In this document: positions 52,241 through 63,000 of the stretch, in pieces
Layout of the letters: each line of letters starts with the position of its first letter
Numbering within the stretch: position 1 is the first letter of the stretch
DNA from: DATAUD01 sp036268455
GTDB lineage: Bacteria > Verrucomicrobiota > Verrucomicrobiia > Limisphaerales > Palsa-1400
NCBI GenBank assembly: GCA_036268455.1
Contig: DATAUD010000111.1
Span: 20,215-84,214 of the forward strand
Reading direction: 5' to 3'
DNA length: 64,000 nucleotides
The notes under the pieces: model-generated
What the model was told of the DNA's origin: nothing
The model's database searches: none
What the model saw: only the letters and a program-made list of their open reading frames with translations
Made by a program: the position numbers and the translations under genes

Positions 52241-53731
52241 ATGAAGAATGCTTTTTGTCCTCTCGCGGTGATTTCAATTTTTCTTATGCTCGGTTCGGCA
52301 TATAGGTCCATTGGCGCGCCCGTTGCGGCTTCAGCCGCGCCATCGCTGGAGCAGCGCGTGGCGGACTTGGAAGCCTACATCAACAACGGCGCTCGCGGTT
52401 CCGATGGAAATACAAACCTCCGCTCCAACCTCGGCACCTACGATGAAAAAGCCGGCAAATTCGCTCCCAATTCCGGACCTGGCCCGAACGCATGGCAAAT
52501 GGTTTCCGCGGCGCTTGTGCTTTTTATGACGTTGCCCGGGCTGACACTTTTCTACGGCGGTTTGGTTCGCCGGAAGAATGTTCTGTCCGTCATGGCTCAA
52601 TGCATGTTGATCACCGGCCTGGTGACGATTCTGTGGTACGCGTTCGGTTACAGCCTGGTGTTTCATCATGGGAGTCCGATTCTGGGCAACCTCGACTTTG
52701 CCTTCCTGCACAACGTCGATTCCAGCCCGAACGGCGATTACTCCTACTGGGTTTCCCAAAACGTCTTCTCAATGTATCAATTGATGTTCGCCATCATCAC
52801 TCCGGCGCTCATCCTTGGCGCCGTTGCGGAGCGGATCAAATTCTCCGCCATTTTTTTGTTCATGACCCTATGGATGCTCGTTGTTTATTTTCCCCAGGCC
52901 CACATGATTTGGGGGATAGACGGCATGATGAATGGACTTTCCAATCCGGACGCAAAAATCCACGCCATTGATTTTGCCGGCGGAACGGTGGTCCACATGA
53001 CTTCTGGCTGGTCCGCGCTCGTCCTCTGCATCATTCTTGGAAAACGCCTCGGATTCGGCAAGGAACACTTTACCCCGCACAGCATGACCTATTGCATGAT
53101 CGGCACAGGCATGTTGTGGGTCGGCTGGTACGGATTCAACGCCGGCAGCGCCGTGGCCGCCGATGGCATTGCGGCAAACGCCTTTACCACGACAACGCTG
53201 GCCACTGCCGTAGCTTCCTTTGTCTGGCCGATGCTGGAATGGATGACACGCGGCAGTCCCAGCATCCTGGGTTTTTGTTCGGGGGCCGTCGCGGGGCTTG
53301 TGGTCATAACACCCGCCTGCGGCTTCGTCACACCGGCGGGCTCCGTAGTTATCGGAATCTGCGCGGGTCTGATCCCTTGGTTCTTCTGCTTCAAGGTCAA
53401 GGGCTGGTTTGGTTATGACGACGCGCTCGATACATTCGGGGTTCATGCGATCGGGGGGACCATTGGCGCCGTTCTCACCGGAGTGCTTGCCCGCAAATCC
53501 GTCAACGGCAATCTTGCGACAAACCTTGCCAGCTACGTCACAGATTCTCCAACGCAACGCCTGGTTCTTGAGCAACTCAAAGCCATTGGCGTCACTCTCG
53601 TGCTCGCCATTGCGGGGACCACAGTGATTGCGTACATCGTCAAGGCCCTTGTCGGGCTGCGTCCAACAGAGGAAGTGGAAACCATAGGCCTCGATCTTGC
53701 GGAGCACGGAGAGGAGGGTTACCACGGCTGA
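52241..53731 (+). CDS. amt: Ammonium transporter
   Basis: A 496-residue Amt/Rh channel with a signal-like N-terminus and a periplasmic stretch (about 25-85). About 11 membrane helices follow, with the FYGGLVRRKNVLS signature and the two pore histidines (HMTSGWSALV and FGVHAIGGTIG). It carries ammonium in as NH3 plus H+. PII is expected to block it when nitrogen is ample. The C-terminal cytoplasmic tail (LVGLRPTEEVETIGLDLAEHGEEGY) is intact, as needed for cooperative gating. Confidence 0.94.
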   Translation: MKNAFCPLAVISIFLMLGSAYRSIGAPVAASAAPSLEQRVADLEAYINNGARGSDGNTNLRSNLGTYDEKAGKFAPNSGPGPNAWQMVSAALVLFMTLPGLTLFYGGLVRRKNVLSVMAQCMLITGLVTILWYAFGYSLVFHHGSPILGNLDFAFLHNVDSSPNGDYSYWVSQNVFSMYQLMFAIITPALILGAVAERIKFSAIFLFMTLWMLVVYFPQAHMIWGIDGMMNGLSNPDAKIHAIDFAGGTVVHMTSGWSALVLCIILGKRLGFGKEHFTPHSMTYCMIGTGMLWVGWYGFNAGSAVAADGIAANAFTTTTLATAVASFVWPMLEWMTRGSPSILGFCSGAVAGLVVITPACGFVTPAGSVVIGICAGLIPWFFCFKVKGWFGYDDALDTFGVHAIGGTIGAVLTGVLARKSVNGNLATNLASYVTDSPTQRLVLEQLKAIGVTLVLAIAGTTVIAYIVKALVGLRPTEEVETIGLDLAEHGEEGYHG

Positions 53732-53831
53732 TTCGACGCGCGTTGCGCCAATAAAGGGGGACGAAAGACGCACTTAGCGCTCGGGCGCGTTCGATTGTAA
53801 CAAAATAACAATGCACCAATCACAAAATGTC

Positions 53832-55244
53832 ATGAACACACCAAAAAGTGTAATAGAGATGGCCCGTAAACAGGGCGCCAAAATGGTCGATATCAAATTT
53901 GTCGATACTTTCGGAACATGGCAGCATTTCAGTGTCCCTGTTTCCGAATTAACCGAGGACGTTTTTGCCGACGGCTTCGGTTTCGACGGCTCCTCCATTC
54001 GCGGATGGAAATCCATCGAAGCCTCAGACATGCTGGCGATGCCCGATCCCGCCACCGCCTTTATCGACCCCTTTTGCAGCGTCCCGACATTGTCGTTGAC
54101 CACAACCATCGCCGAGACGGGCACCAAGGAAGCCTACAATCGTGACCCGCGCGGCATCGCTCAACGCGGCGAAAAATACCTGGAATCCACAGGTGTCGCC
54201 GATCAGGCTGTCTTCGGCCCCGAAGCTGAATTTTTCATATTTGACAACGTGCAGTTCGACGCAAAGAGCAATGGCACGTTCTATTTGGTGGATTCGGAGG
54301 AAGCGATCTGGAACACCGGCAAGGACGAACTCCCGAATCTCGGTTACAAAATCCGCCACAAGGAAGGTTACTTTCCGGTCGCCCCCAACGACACCCAGCA
54401 GGACATCCGCACCGAGATGTGTTTGTTGATGGAGCAGTTGGGCATCAAGATCGAGCGTCAGCATCACGAAGTCGCCACAGGCGGCCAGGCCGAGATCGAC
54501 TTTCGATTCGATACCCTCGTCAAAACCGCCGATAACATGATGCTCTACAAATATGTCATCAAAAATGTCGCTCGCAAACATGGCAAAACAGCGACCTTCA
54601 TGCCCAAGCCCCTGTTCGGCGACAATGGTTCCGGCATGCACACTCACCAGAGCCTTTGGAAAAAAGGCAAGCCTCTCTTCGCCGGTAAAGAATATGCCGG
54701 CCTCAGCCCCATGGCTCTTCACTACATCGGCGGCATCCTGAAGCACGCCAAGGCCTTGTGCGCGTTGTGCAGTCCCACCACCAATTCCTATAAACGCCTG
54801 GTGCCGGGTTTTGAAGCCCCGGTGAATCTGGCCTACAGCGCCCGCAATCGCAGCGCCGCCATCCGCATTCCGACCTTCAGCGAAAGTCCCAAAGCCAAGC
54901 GAATCGAATATCGTCCGCCGGACCCGTCCGCCAATCCCTACATCTGCTATACCGCTCTGCTCATGGCTGGGTTGGATGGCGTATTGAACAAGATCGACCC
55001 TGGCGAACCAATGGACAAGAATATGTACGAACTGCCGCCGGAAGAATTGGCCCGCGTTCCGCAGGTGCCCTCGAGTTTGACCGAAGCCCTCGATCTTCTG
55101 GAAAAGGACCACGCATTCCTATTAAAAGGCGACGTGTTCACCCCAGATTTTCTGGAGATGTGGGTGAGCCACAAGCGGAAAGAGGCCGACGCCCTTCGTT
55201 TGCGTCCGCATCCCTACGAATTCCATCTCTACTACGACGTCTAA
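53832..55244 (+). CDS. glnA: Glutamine synthetase, type I
   Basis: 470 residues from the ATG at 53832 (MNTPKSVIEMARKQGAKMVDIKFVD). An in-frame ATG at 53811 would add seven residues. The beta-grasp domain has FGFDGSSIRGW, and the catalytic domain has FGPEAEFFIF, KEGYFPVAPNDTQQDIRTEM, GSGMHTHQSLWK and NRSAAIRIP. Tyr399 in NMYELPPEE corresponds to the adenylylation site, so regulation by GlnE-type adenylylation is possible. It forms glutamine from glutamate and ammonia. It is the third gene of the PII-Amt-GlnA cluster and is followed by a terminator. Confidence 0.96.
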   Translation: MNTPKSVIEMARKQGAKMVDIKFVDTFGTWQHFSVPVSELTEDVFADGFGFDGSSIRGWKSIEASDMLAMPDPATAFIDPFCSVPTLSLTTTIAETGTKEAYNRDPRGIAQRGEKYLESTGVADQAVFGPEAEFFIFDNVQFDAKSNGTFYLVDSEEAIWNTGKDELPNLGYKIRHKEGYFPVAPNDTQQDIRTEMCLLMEQLGIKIERQHHEVATGGQAEIDFRFDTLVKTADNMMLYKYVIKNVARKHGKTATFMPKPLFGDNGSGMHTHQSLWKKGKPLFAGKEYAGLSPMALHYIGGILKHAKALCALCSPTTNSYKRLVPGFEAPVNLAYSARNRSAAIRIPTFSESPKAKRIEYRPPDPSANPYICYTALLMAGLDGVLNKIDPGEPMDKNMYELPPEELARVPQVPSSLTEALDLLEKDHAFLLKGDVFTPDFLEMWVSHKRKEADALRLRPHPYEFHLYYDV

Positions 55245-55275
55245 TCGCGGTGTAGTGGAGCAGTCAAGTTTCGTC

Positions 55276-55325
55276 AAACGGCGCGCCTTTTCTCTTTCCC
55301 GAACGGGCGCCGTTTTCTTTTTCCC
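55276..55325 (+). terminator. Terminator after glnA
   Basis: AAACGGCGC and GCGCCGTTT form a 9-bp stem over a 22-base loop, followed by a T-rich tail (TCTTTTTCCCTTT). It lies about 30 bases after the glnA stop. Confidence 0.78.
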
Positions 55326-55456
55326 TTTACCACCCCTTGTCAAAGCATCAGGGATTCCCCGCATCGCGGAAGGTTATCTTGCCTGATTGCGAGAAAACAC
55401 TAGCCCTATTAAGTATATTTGATTACGACTGAGGCCATTGCCGAAAGAATACTAAA

Positions 55457-56191
55457 ATGAAAGCAACAGCACCCCAACCCCCTTCCGCACCGGTCGCCAA
55501 CGGCGGCAAAAAAAATCCGACTCGCATCGTCATCGTCGATGACCATCCGCTCTTGCGAAAAGGTGTTGGCCAGCTCATCAACAACGAGAAGGACTTGCTC
55601 GTCGTGGGCGAGGCCGAAGACGCCGCCAAGGCGCTCACTGCCATCGAAACCTCAAAGCCCGATGTGGCTTTGATTGATATTTCCCTTGGGGGCGCCAGCG
55701 GCATCGAATTGCTCAAAAACATCAAGGCCCGCTTTCCCAAGCTGCAAGTGCTCGTTCTTTCCATGCACGATGAATCGGTCTATGCCCATCGCGCCCTGCG
55801 CGCCGGCGCTTCCGGTTACATCATGAAACAGGAAGCCACGGAAAAAGTTTTGACGGCCTTGCGCAAAGTCCTTCGCGGCGAAGTTTATCTCAGTGACCGC
55901 CTTGGAGCCAGGATGCTGAACACCCTGGTCGGCGGCCGTTCGTCCACGGCCACTTCTCCCATCGAGGCTCTGAGCGATCGCGAATTGGAAGTCTTCAGTC
56001 TTATCGGACAAGGGCACGGCACGCGCCCCATCGCCGAGAAATTGCACCTGAGCGTCAAGACAATTGAATCCCATCGCGCTCACATCAAAGAGAAGCTGAA
56101 TCTCCAGACCGCGACCGAACTTGTGCACCACGCCATTCAATGGGTGCAAAGCGAACGCGTCGTCGGCGCCGAAGCCGCTTATTCCGAATAG
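55457..56191 (+). CDS. NarL/FixJ-family response regulator
   Basis: A 244-residue two-domain regulator. The receiver domain (about residues 20-145) has the acidic pair Asp28-Asp29, phospho-acceptor Asp74 (DVALIDISLGG) and the switch Ser in VLVLSMHDES. The LuxR-type helix-turn-helix follows (about 168-232, LSDRELEVFSLIGQGHGTRPIAEKLHLSVKTIESHRAHIKEKL). It binds DNA when phosphorylated by a partner kinase, which is not in this window. It lies after the glnA terminator, so a link to nitrogen control is not implied. Confidence 0.93.
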   Translation: MKATAPQPPSAPVANGGKKNPTRIVIVDDHPLLRKGVGQLINNEKDLLVVGEAEDAAKALTAIETSKPDVALIDISLGGASGIELLKNIKARFPKLQVLVLSMHDESVYAHRALRAGASGYIMKQEATEKVLTALRKVLRGEVYLSDRLGARMLNTLVGGRSSTATSPIEALSDRELEVFSLIGQGHGTRPIAEKLHLSVKTIESHRAHIKEKLNLQTATELVHHAIQWVQSERVVGAEAAYSE

Positions 56192-56195
56192 TCTT

Positions 56196-59100
56196 TCACG
56201 GATAAACCAGGCGAACAAATACGCTTCCGCCCGCAAGACCGATTGGAAGCGTGAATTGGTTTGTTGAAAATGAGCCGGGGATGGTCACCCAATTTGTGCT
56301 GATCCCCTCGCCTTGCAAATTGGTTTGCGCCTGCAAAGTCCAGCCAGTGTGATCTTGCCCCCAGGCAAGTTGGAGATTCCCGCCGATGACCGCGAAGTTG
56401 AACACGGGCGGACTCAAAGAAACAGGCTGAACCGCAACCGGCGCGGAATTGGAACTCGCGCCCGCGGAATTCACACCAGACACGGCAAAGTAATAGGTCA
56501 GCCCATTTGAGAGACCCGTGTTCGTAAATTCTGGAGCTGTGAGATTTGTCGCGATGACAGTGTAGAGGCCATTCAAAGCAGTGGCTCGCGTCACGTCATA
56601 GCTGGCCGCGTTGCCGGCGTAGTCCCAAGTCAAAATCACTTGCCCGTCTCCAGCCGTTGCGGACAGTCCTGCGGGAGTAACGGCGGCCGCGCCGGCCAGA
56701 GGCCCGAGGGCGTAGTTGGTGGCGATGTCCGCGGCGGTCAAGACGCCGCTTTCAAGTCGCGCCGCAGCGATGTATCCTTGAAAAGAATCCGCTCCAAGGT
56801 TCGGTCCGCCATTGGCAATTCCCGCGCCGACTCCGATAACTGTGGGCGGAGTTTGCAGGGGAGAACTTGGACTGTTTTCCGTATTCAATTCCCCATCGAG
56901 GTAAAGTCTCACGGTCCCGCCGTCATAAGTCCAGGCCAGGTAATGCCAGGCGCCAGAGGCGGGCGTCGTCTTCCAGGGCGTGTCGTAACTTCCAAAATCG
57001 CCTGACACACCCCCGCCACAGCATGGATCGCTATAATCAAATTCCCGGTCTTCCTCGGGCGACGACGATCCGCCTTGGATCCCATAACCAATGACGCAAC
57101 TGTTTTGCTGACTGACCGCAATGGCGTAGATCCACGCTTCCGCCGAAACAGGGCTATCCCCAATAATCTCAGCGGGTGTTGCCAAAGCTGATTGGACGGC
57201 GTTGGCTAGAGTGTCGTTGACCAGGAGCGCCTTGATGGCTTGGGAATTCCACGTGGTGTTAGTCAGGCTCAGGCCCTTTTTTCCCACAGTCGAAAAATTG
57301 CCGACGCTGTTGGCGTTGCTGGTTCGGTTGGTCCATACCGAACTGCCAGCGTTGAGATCGCTCGATTGGAGGTTTGCTATCAGGTCGCCTTCCCAATGCA
57401 CCGCGGAAAATTCCAATGCGGGAATTACGACCGTCACATTGTCAAACATCGAAGAGCACAAAGCTCCGGCTTGGCCGCTTGTCACCCCCAAACCAATGAC
57501 GACATTGGTAGCCATGGGAATTGTGGTTCCCGTCCCGATCACGGTCCACGATGTCCCGTTCGACGAATAGGAGGCCGTGAAAATGTTTCCGTCTCGCGCC
57601 AATTGTAACCAACACGGCGCCGTCAAATTCGGAATCGTGGTGTTCGATGTCATGCCGCCGTAAGCGCCGCGCCATTGAAACAATATTCCATTGCCGGGAG
57701 TTGCCACGACGGACGCCTCCATATCCGCCGGATCGAGCGAATTGCGAATCATGACTCCCGCCTTCGCGCCCGGGTATAGAACCTCTTCTGTCGCCACTTG
57801 CGCTGAAATGCCGCAATTTCCGCTGGACGGCTGATAGACATAATGGAAAGCATCGGCGCCCCTTCCAATCTCCGCGCCCGAACCAACGAGCGTAAACGTC
57901 TCTTTGCTGTAGCTGGCGCCGCCAGCAGTCCCAACTGATCCAATATCCTCACCGCTCCATGGACTAACCAACGGTCCGGGCACGGTAAAACCGTTATTCT
58001 CAATCCCGCCAGTAACGTAATCGCCAGCCAGATTGAGATAGTTGGAAAATCCAGGGGTCAGTTCCGTCACCGTGTTGAAATTCAAAACCGCGAACCCAGT
58101 CACATCCGAACCGGTGACAAACGGCGGCCCGATGACAATCCCGTTCTCGCCCGGCGCAACGATCGTATTGCTCTCCAGCACGATATTTGAGGAAGACCCA
58201 AATCCAACGCCATCATACAACGAGTCAACTATTATATTGGACGCGCAATAAACATTGGCGGCGGCGCCCCAGATCCCGAGCGCCGCCTGCCGCTGGTTGA
58301 AACAATTGGCTCCGCAGCGCACGAGGACGTTGCCTGTGACGATTGCCGACACGGTCGGCGAGCCATTCGGCCCAAACTGCCCGACGCTCAACCCGGTTTC
58401 CCACGACGAATCAGTCAGCAGATTGTTTTCCAGAACGATGTTTATCCCGCCATAGATGCTCAAATTGTGTCCGCCCCAGGGATCAATCGCGGTATTATTG
58501 ACATACGTGATGTTGCTCATGATCGTATAATAATTGGTCTGTGAGCCGAACACATTATAATTGACTGAATTGATCGCCATTCCATCGTCCCCTGTCCCGC
58601 GGATGAAATTATTCGAATAAACCAGGTTCATCCCAATGCCGTCGCCGTTCTGCTGGTTGTTGAGATTTCCTCCGTCCGCCCAGGTGCTCAACGTCCGCGA
58701 ATTCTCGACGATCCCGTTGACGCCCGCGCACCAGAAGGAAGAAGTAACATGTTGAATCCAGACGTTGTTAACCACCCAGTTCGTGCCGGCAAAATCAACC
58801 GCGCCGTCATTATCCAGGCCGTTCCGGTTGGTGGCATTACAGTCAAATAGAATATTCGACATCACGCACGAATTGGCGTCGATAATGTTGGCAATCCCAT
58901 ACGGATTGTTCGCCGGAGTCACCCGGTAAATCGTGCTATACCACGGCCCCGCGCCCACAATGGTGATCCCCGTGGCGTTCAACCCCCCGCTGACCGCGCT
59001 GATGTAGTAGGTCCCTTGCGGAATCCATGCGGTTTTGTGGCTCGTGCGGCATGCCTTGAAGCAATTATTGATTGCCGTCGTATTGTCCACCGATGCGTTA

Positions 59101-59750
59101 TTGGACACGGCACCGTAATCGAGAATGTTCAGGGAATTGGTCGGTTGCGCCAGTGGCGACGGAGGCGCTTCCATATCGACCACGTCGATGTAATAGAACG
59201 CCGCCGTATTCGATGAATCGAACTGAAACTGAATCGTCCCGCCCGGCGGAACCGCTCCGCCCGAAATAAACGCGTGCGTATCATTCCAAAAGTCGCGCGG
59301 ATCGCCGTCGGCCGGATTTTTGTCCGTTGTGCTGGCGTAATTGGTCCCGCCTTCGTAGCAATAACACTGCATTGAACTGACACTCCACGCCTGCCGAAAA
59401 ACACCGTTGACATAGAGGTCTATCGTGGAAGTAATCCCGCCGCCGGTTGGAGCGTCAGGAATGCAGGCCCTGAGATTGAGCGCCGTAATATTGCTCCCCG
59501 TGTTATTCGTCAACTGCACAAACTGGCCAACGTTCGTCAGCGCCACAAAAGCATGCCCCGAAGCCTCCAACTGTGGGCTTGAGAACTGATTTGTGGGCGC
59601 CGCCGCAAGAGAAATCACCGTCGCGCCGCCGCCCAAAAGCCCGCTCTCCGCCTCGACGCTCGTGAACGGCATGGTCGCCCCAACCGTCGCGCGAGCCACA
59701 TTCTCCAGGCAGCATAAAAAGACAGCCAAAATGCAGGCTCCGTACCTCAT
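56196..59750 (-). CDS. Giant secreted multi-domain protein with parallel beta-helix (pectate-lyase-like)
   Basis: 1184 residues from the ATG at 59750 (MRYGACILAVFLCCLENVARAT signal). A 77-residue longer reading is rejected as non-coding. The N-terminal domain (about 25-170) is beta-rich and CBM6/35-like. Residues 175-560 begin with LNILDYGAVSNNASVDNTTAINNCFKACR, the start of pectate-lyase-3 right-handed beta-helices, and continue in N-rich rungs. DUF1349-like and LamG-like beta-sandwiches follow (about 570-950, with AWHYLAWTYDGGTVRLYLDGEL). An FN3 domain (GLSNGLTYYFAVSGVNSAG) and a C-terminal module resembling the one shared by other secreted proteins complete it. It probably binds or cuts polysaccharide. 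No catalytic residue can be assigned. Confidence 0.78.
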   Translation of the reverse strand: MRYGACILAVFLCCLENVARATVGATMPFTSVEAESGLLGGGATVISLAAAPTNQFSSPQLEASGHAFVALTNVGQFVQLTNNTGSNITALNLRACIPDAPTGGGITSTIDLYVNGVFRQAWSVSSMQCYCYEGGTNYASTTDKNPADGDPRDFWNDTHAFISGGAVPPGGTIQFQFDSSNTAAFYYIDVVDMEAPPSPLAQPTNSLNILDYGAVSNNASVDNTTAINNCFKACRTSHKTAWIPQGTYYISAVSGGLNATGITIVGAGPWYSTIYRVTPANNPYGIANIIDANSCVMSNILFDCNATNRNGLDNDGAVDFAGTNWVVNNVWIQHVTSSFWCAGVNGIVENSRTLSTWADGGNLNNQQNGDGIGMNLVYSNNFIRGTGDDGMAINSVNYNVFGSQTNYYTIMSNITYVNNTAIDPWGGHNLSIYGGINIVLENNLLTDSSWETGLSVGQFGPNGSPTVSAIVTGNVLVRCGANCFNQRQAALGIWGAAANVYCASNIIVDSLYDGVGFGSSSNIVLESNTIVAPGENGIVIGPPFVTGSDVTGFAVLNFNTVTELTPGFSNYLNLAGDYVTGGIENNGFTVPGPLVSPWSGEDIGSVGTAGGASYSKETFTLVGSGAEIGRGADAFHYVYQPSSGNCGISAQVATEEVLYPGAKAGVMIRNSLDPADMEASVVATPGNGILFQWRGAYGGMTSNTTIPNLTAPCWLQLARDGNIFTASYSSNGTSWTVIGTGTTIPMATNVVIGLGVTSGQAGALCSSMFDNVTVVIPALEFSAVHWEGDLIANLQSSDLNAGSSVWTNRTSNANSVGNFSTVGKKGLSLTNTTWNSQAIKALLVNDTLANAVQSALATPAEIIGDSPVSAEAWIYAIAVSQQNSCVIGYGIQGGSSSPEEDREFDYSDPCCGGGVSGDFGSYDTPWKTTPASGAWHYLAWTYDGGTVRLYLDGELNTENSPSSPLQTPPTVIGVGAGIANGGPNLGADSFQGYIAAARLESGVLTAADIATNYALGPLAGAAAVTPAGLSATAGDGQVILTWDYAGNAASYDVTRATALNGLYTVIATNLTAPEFTNTGLSNGLTYYFAVSGVNSAGASSNSAPVAVQPVSLSPPVFNFAVIGGNLQLAWGQDHTGWTLQAQTNLQGEGISTNWVTIPGSFSTNQFTLPIGLAGGSVFVRLVYP

Positions 59751-60093
59751 TGAATCTTCCGCAAAGTCTGACACTGGGGCAAGACGCCCCGCAATCCCCT
59801 GAATCGGGGATGCGCGAATCGTTCGAGAAAAAAAACCGAAATTTCTCAAGACGCCGTCGTTGCAATCGACGACGAAAAGCCCGGCCGCGTCAAACTCAGC
59901 GACAAATCCTACGATTCCTGCGTCGCCGGAGTTGTAGGCGGCGCCAATGGGATTAACCCCGGCATCCAAATGCAGCAACAAGGGCTGCCGGAAGGCGGCA
60001 GGAACGATCCAAGCGATTTAATTTGATTTGAAAAAATCGCTTTACCCGCCAGTTAAAGTAGCTATCGTTCGGCTTGAACTTGCCAATAAAACT
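59751..60093. other. Intergenic region between two divergent giant secreted-protein genes
   Basis: About 340 bases between divergent starts, so promoters for both should lie here. I see one hairpin, AAGCGATTT / AAATCGCTT (60009-60040, 14-base loop), about 54 bases before the plus-strand start. No confident promoter boxes or operator are visible. Confidence 0.5.
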
Positions 60094-63000
60094 ATGAGAA
60101 AAACTCTTGCCAGCGTCATTTTTGTCTCTTTCTTTCTTGCGGCCATCACTAAATTGTCCGCTTTCCCGATATATGACCCGTTCGATTACGCGCCCGGGCA
60201 ACATCTATGGGGGCAAACCGATCCCAACGGGGATTACTGGTGGGAAATCGATTCAGGCCAAACCAGTCCGCCCAATGCCATTGTCGCCACCTCCGTCCCG
60301 GTGACTTACCCCGGTTTGCCGGCCGGCGCGGGAAATTCCATTATCCTGACCAATATCAACGGCGGCCAAGGGGCGCGCATGTTCGTCAACACGAATAACA
60401 CCCTCGATTTCTTCGGCAATGGCGCCACCGGCGCGCCATACCCGGGGCCGATGGATGTCCTGGCTTCAATGGTCGTCAACATTACCAACATGGCCAGCCT
60501 TTCTTCTTCCCCGGTTTATTGCTTTGGGTACAACGACCAGGGAACCGTCGCCACACAAGGGAGCAATCCGGGAACGATGGTCTATCGCATTTATTTCAAG
60601 TCCGTGAACGGCACGGGCACCAACTATCAAATCGGAATTTCCAAACAAGGCGGTCAGATCGATTTTGCGACCAATATCCTGCAGACGTACCAAAACGTTT
60701 TCATCGTCATGGATGAAACCATTACCAATTGTGGCGTGGGCGAACCCAACAATTGCCAAAGTGATATTGCGACCCTCTGGGTTGATCCTCCCTCTGATTC
60801 CTTCGGCGAATTCATGGCGCCCACCAATTCCGCGCAAGAAGCGGCGAGCGTCGAAAACAATCTCACCCCCTATACTTCCTGCTTCATGTTCGAGAACCGC
60901 GCCAACAATACCCCGAATGCCTTGCTGATCGGCCAATTCCGGTTTGGAACCAACTGGTCCTGGGTCACCGGTGGCCCGAGCGTGGTCAATAATAATCCCG
61001 GCGCGTCGAACATTTATGGCGCCAGCTTTAATCTCGAAGTTGCCGGATTAAATAACGGTTCGCCCAATACCTACCAGTGGCTGCTCAACGGAACCAACCT
61101 GGCCAACGGTCCAAGCGCGTCCGGCTCGGGCGCCACCGTTAGTGGCGTCAATACAACCAATCTTTTACTGAGTGGAACTGTCGGCACGGACAGCGGCTCC
61201 TACTCGATCGTCGTTTCCAATTCCGTTGGTTCTTACACGACCATTGTCTCGTCGGTGACCGTCTTCCAGCCCGAACCGCCCACCATCACTGCCGAGCCGG
61301 AAACCACGACTGTTCCGCTCTATCCTGGCGGGAGCGATATTATCTCGTTCACCACTCAGGGGTCGCCGCCAATTACGTATTACTGGTATTCGAACAGCCA
61401 GGTCGTCGCAGTGACGACGAACCTCTCTTCGTTCACCATCAGCAACGTTGCCGCCAATGCGACAGTTTATTCCGTCGCGAGCAATGTCTTTGGCACAAAT
61501 GTCACTTCCCCAGTCTCTATTGAGGTTCAAGCGCTGCCGACCGCCCCTTACACTTTGGCTGTGCTCAACGACAAGCCGATCGATTTTTGGCCCCTAAACG
61601 AGCATCCCGATAACGGCGCCGGCAACACCGATACACCCGCCATCGACTACGTGGGAGGCAATGATGGCTTTTACACCAATGTGATCCTCGGCCTCGACGG
61701 CTATGCCACCGGTTTAGCTGAAGAATTGGGCTATTCCCCGGCTACTGACACCGAAACCGCGGCTGAATTTGGTTACTATCCATCCTTCCCCGCCACCAAC
61801 AGCCTGGTCGGTGGCATCCAGAACATCACCTTCACCGCTGTTCAGGATAGCCCGTCTTTCTCCCTGGAGGCATGGGTCAATATCGAGGGCAACACCTTCG
61901 GCCAGGGTGCAATCATCGCCAAAGGCTGGGGAGTCTCCACTGTTGGAGGCGATCAGTTCAGCCTCGAATACGAGACTAATAATTGGCAGTTTTACGTGCG
62001 CGACGCCAGCGGCATAGGCACTTCCGTTACCGCTCCGGCCGCTACGGATACCAACTGGCACCACCTCGTCGCAGTGGCCGATATTCCCATTGCCACCCTC
62101 TATCTTTATGTGGACGGGAACCTCGTCTCCTCGAATGGCGGCTATCCAACCACCGGTGTTGGAACAAACACCATCGGAGTCGAAAACATTCTGGAGCCTG
62201 TCACTATCGGGTCGGCCGGCACGAACGCCACCTCTGCTTTTGTCAAAAACTGGGAGGGAGAAATCAACGACGTTGCGATTTATAAATACGCGTTGACCGC
62301 CAATCAGGTGAGCAATCACTACGTGGCCGCGGGCATTCCTCCGGAAATCGTTGTTCAACCACTCTCAAGCACTAATATTAGCGCCGGCGGCGCGCTCATA
62401 GCCACTGTCGTGGTCGAAGGAAGCGGACCACTATCTTATCAATGGTTCGATCTCGTCGCCAGCAGCGCCATTCCCGGCCAAACCAACGCCACTCTCGTCG
62501 TGAGCAATGTCGCCAATAGCGATGCCTACGATGTCGTCGTTAGCAGCCGCTTTGGCACCAACACGTCGCAGTCCGTCTCCCTCAATGTAATTTATGCCCC
62601 GCAAATAACCCAGAACATCACGCCTTCTACCGATAACGCCGTTGTCGGTTCCACGGCCTCCTTCTCCGTCGGCGTTGAAGGCGCGCCGCCCCTGGCCTAC
62701 TTCTGGCAGTTTAATAATGGAACCACTACCGTTACCCTGACCAATAACGACCGGATTAGCGGCGCCAACAGCAATATCTTGAAGATTAGCGACGTTCAGC
62801 TTTCCGACACCGGCACGTATCAGTTGTCTGTCACCAACGCCGACGGCGGTCCCGTGAACAGCGATCAAGCGACCCTGAGCGTAGCTCCCACCCTCGGTTT
62901 CTTTGATGACAGCGGGAATGGTTATTCTGTTCAAGCGAGCCCCGCAGGCGCCTTGGTTTGGCAGGACGGTGGGGTTTATTTGACTTCGAGCATTGGGAGC

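Noticed and set aside
53732..53831. Separate sigma-54 promoter before glnA
   Set aside because: No TGG-N10-GC pair with a good match. glnA is probably read from the promoter before the PII gene or from a promoter I cannot see.
54024..55112. 362-codon open frame on the minus strand
   Set aside because: Antisense of glnA; caused by codon use in a highly conserved gene.
59751..59981. 77-residue extension of the beta-helix protein
   Set aside because: A clear signal peptide begins at the ATG at 59750. The extension would put it inside the protein.
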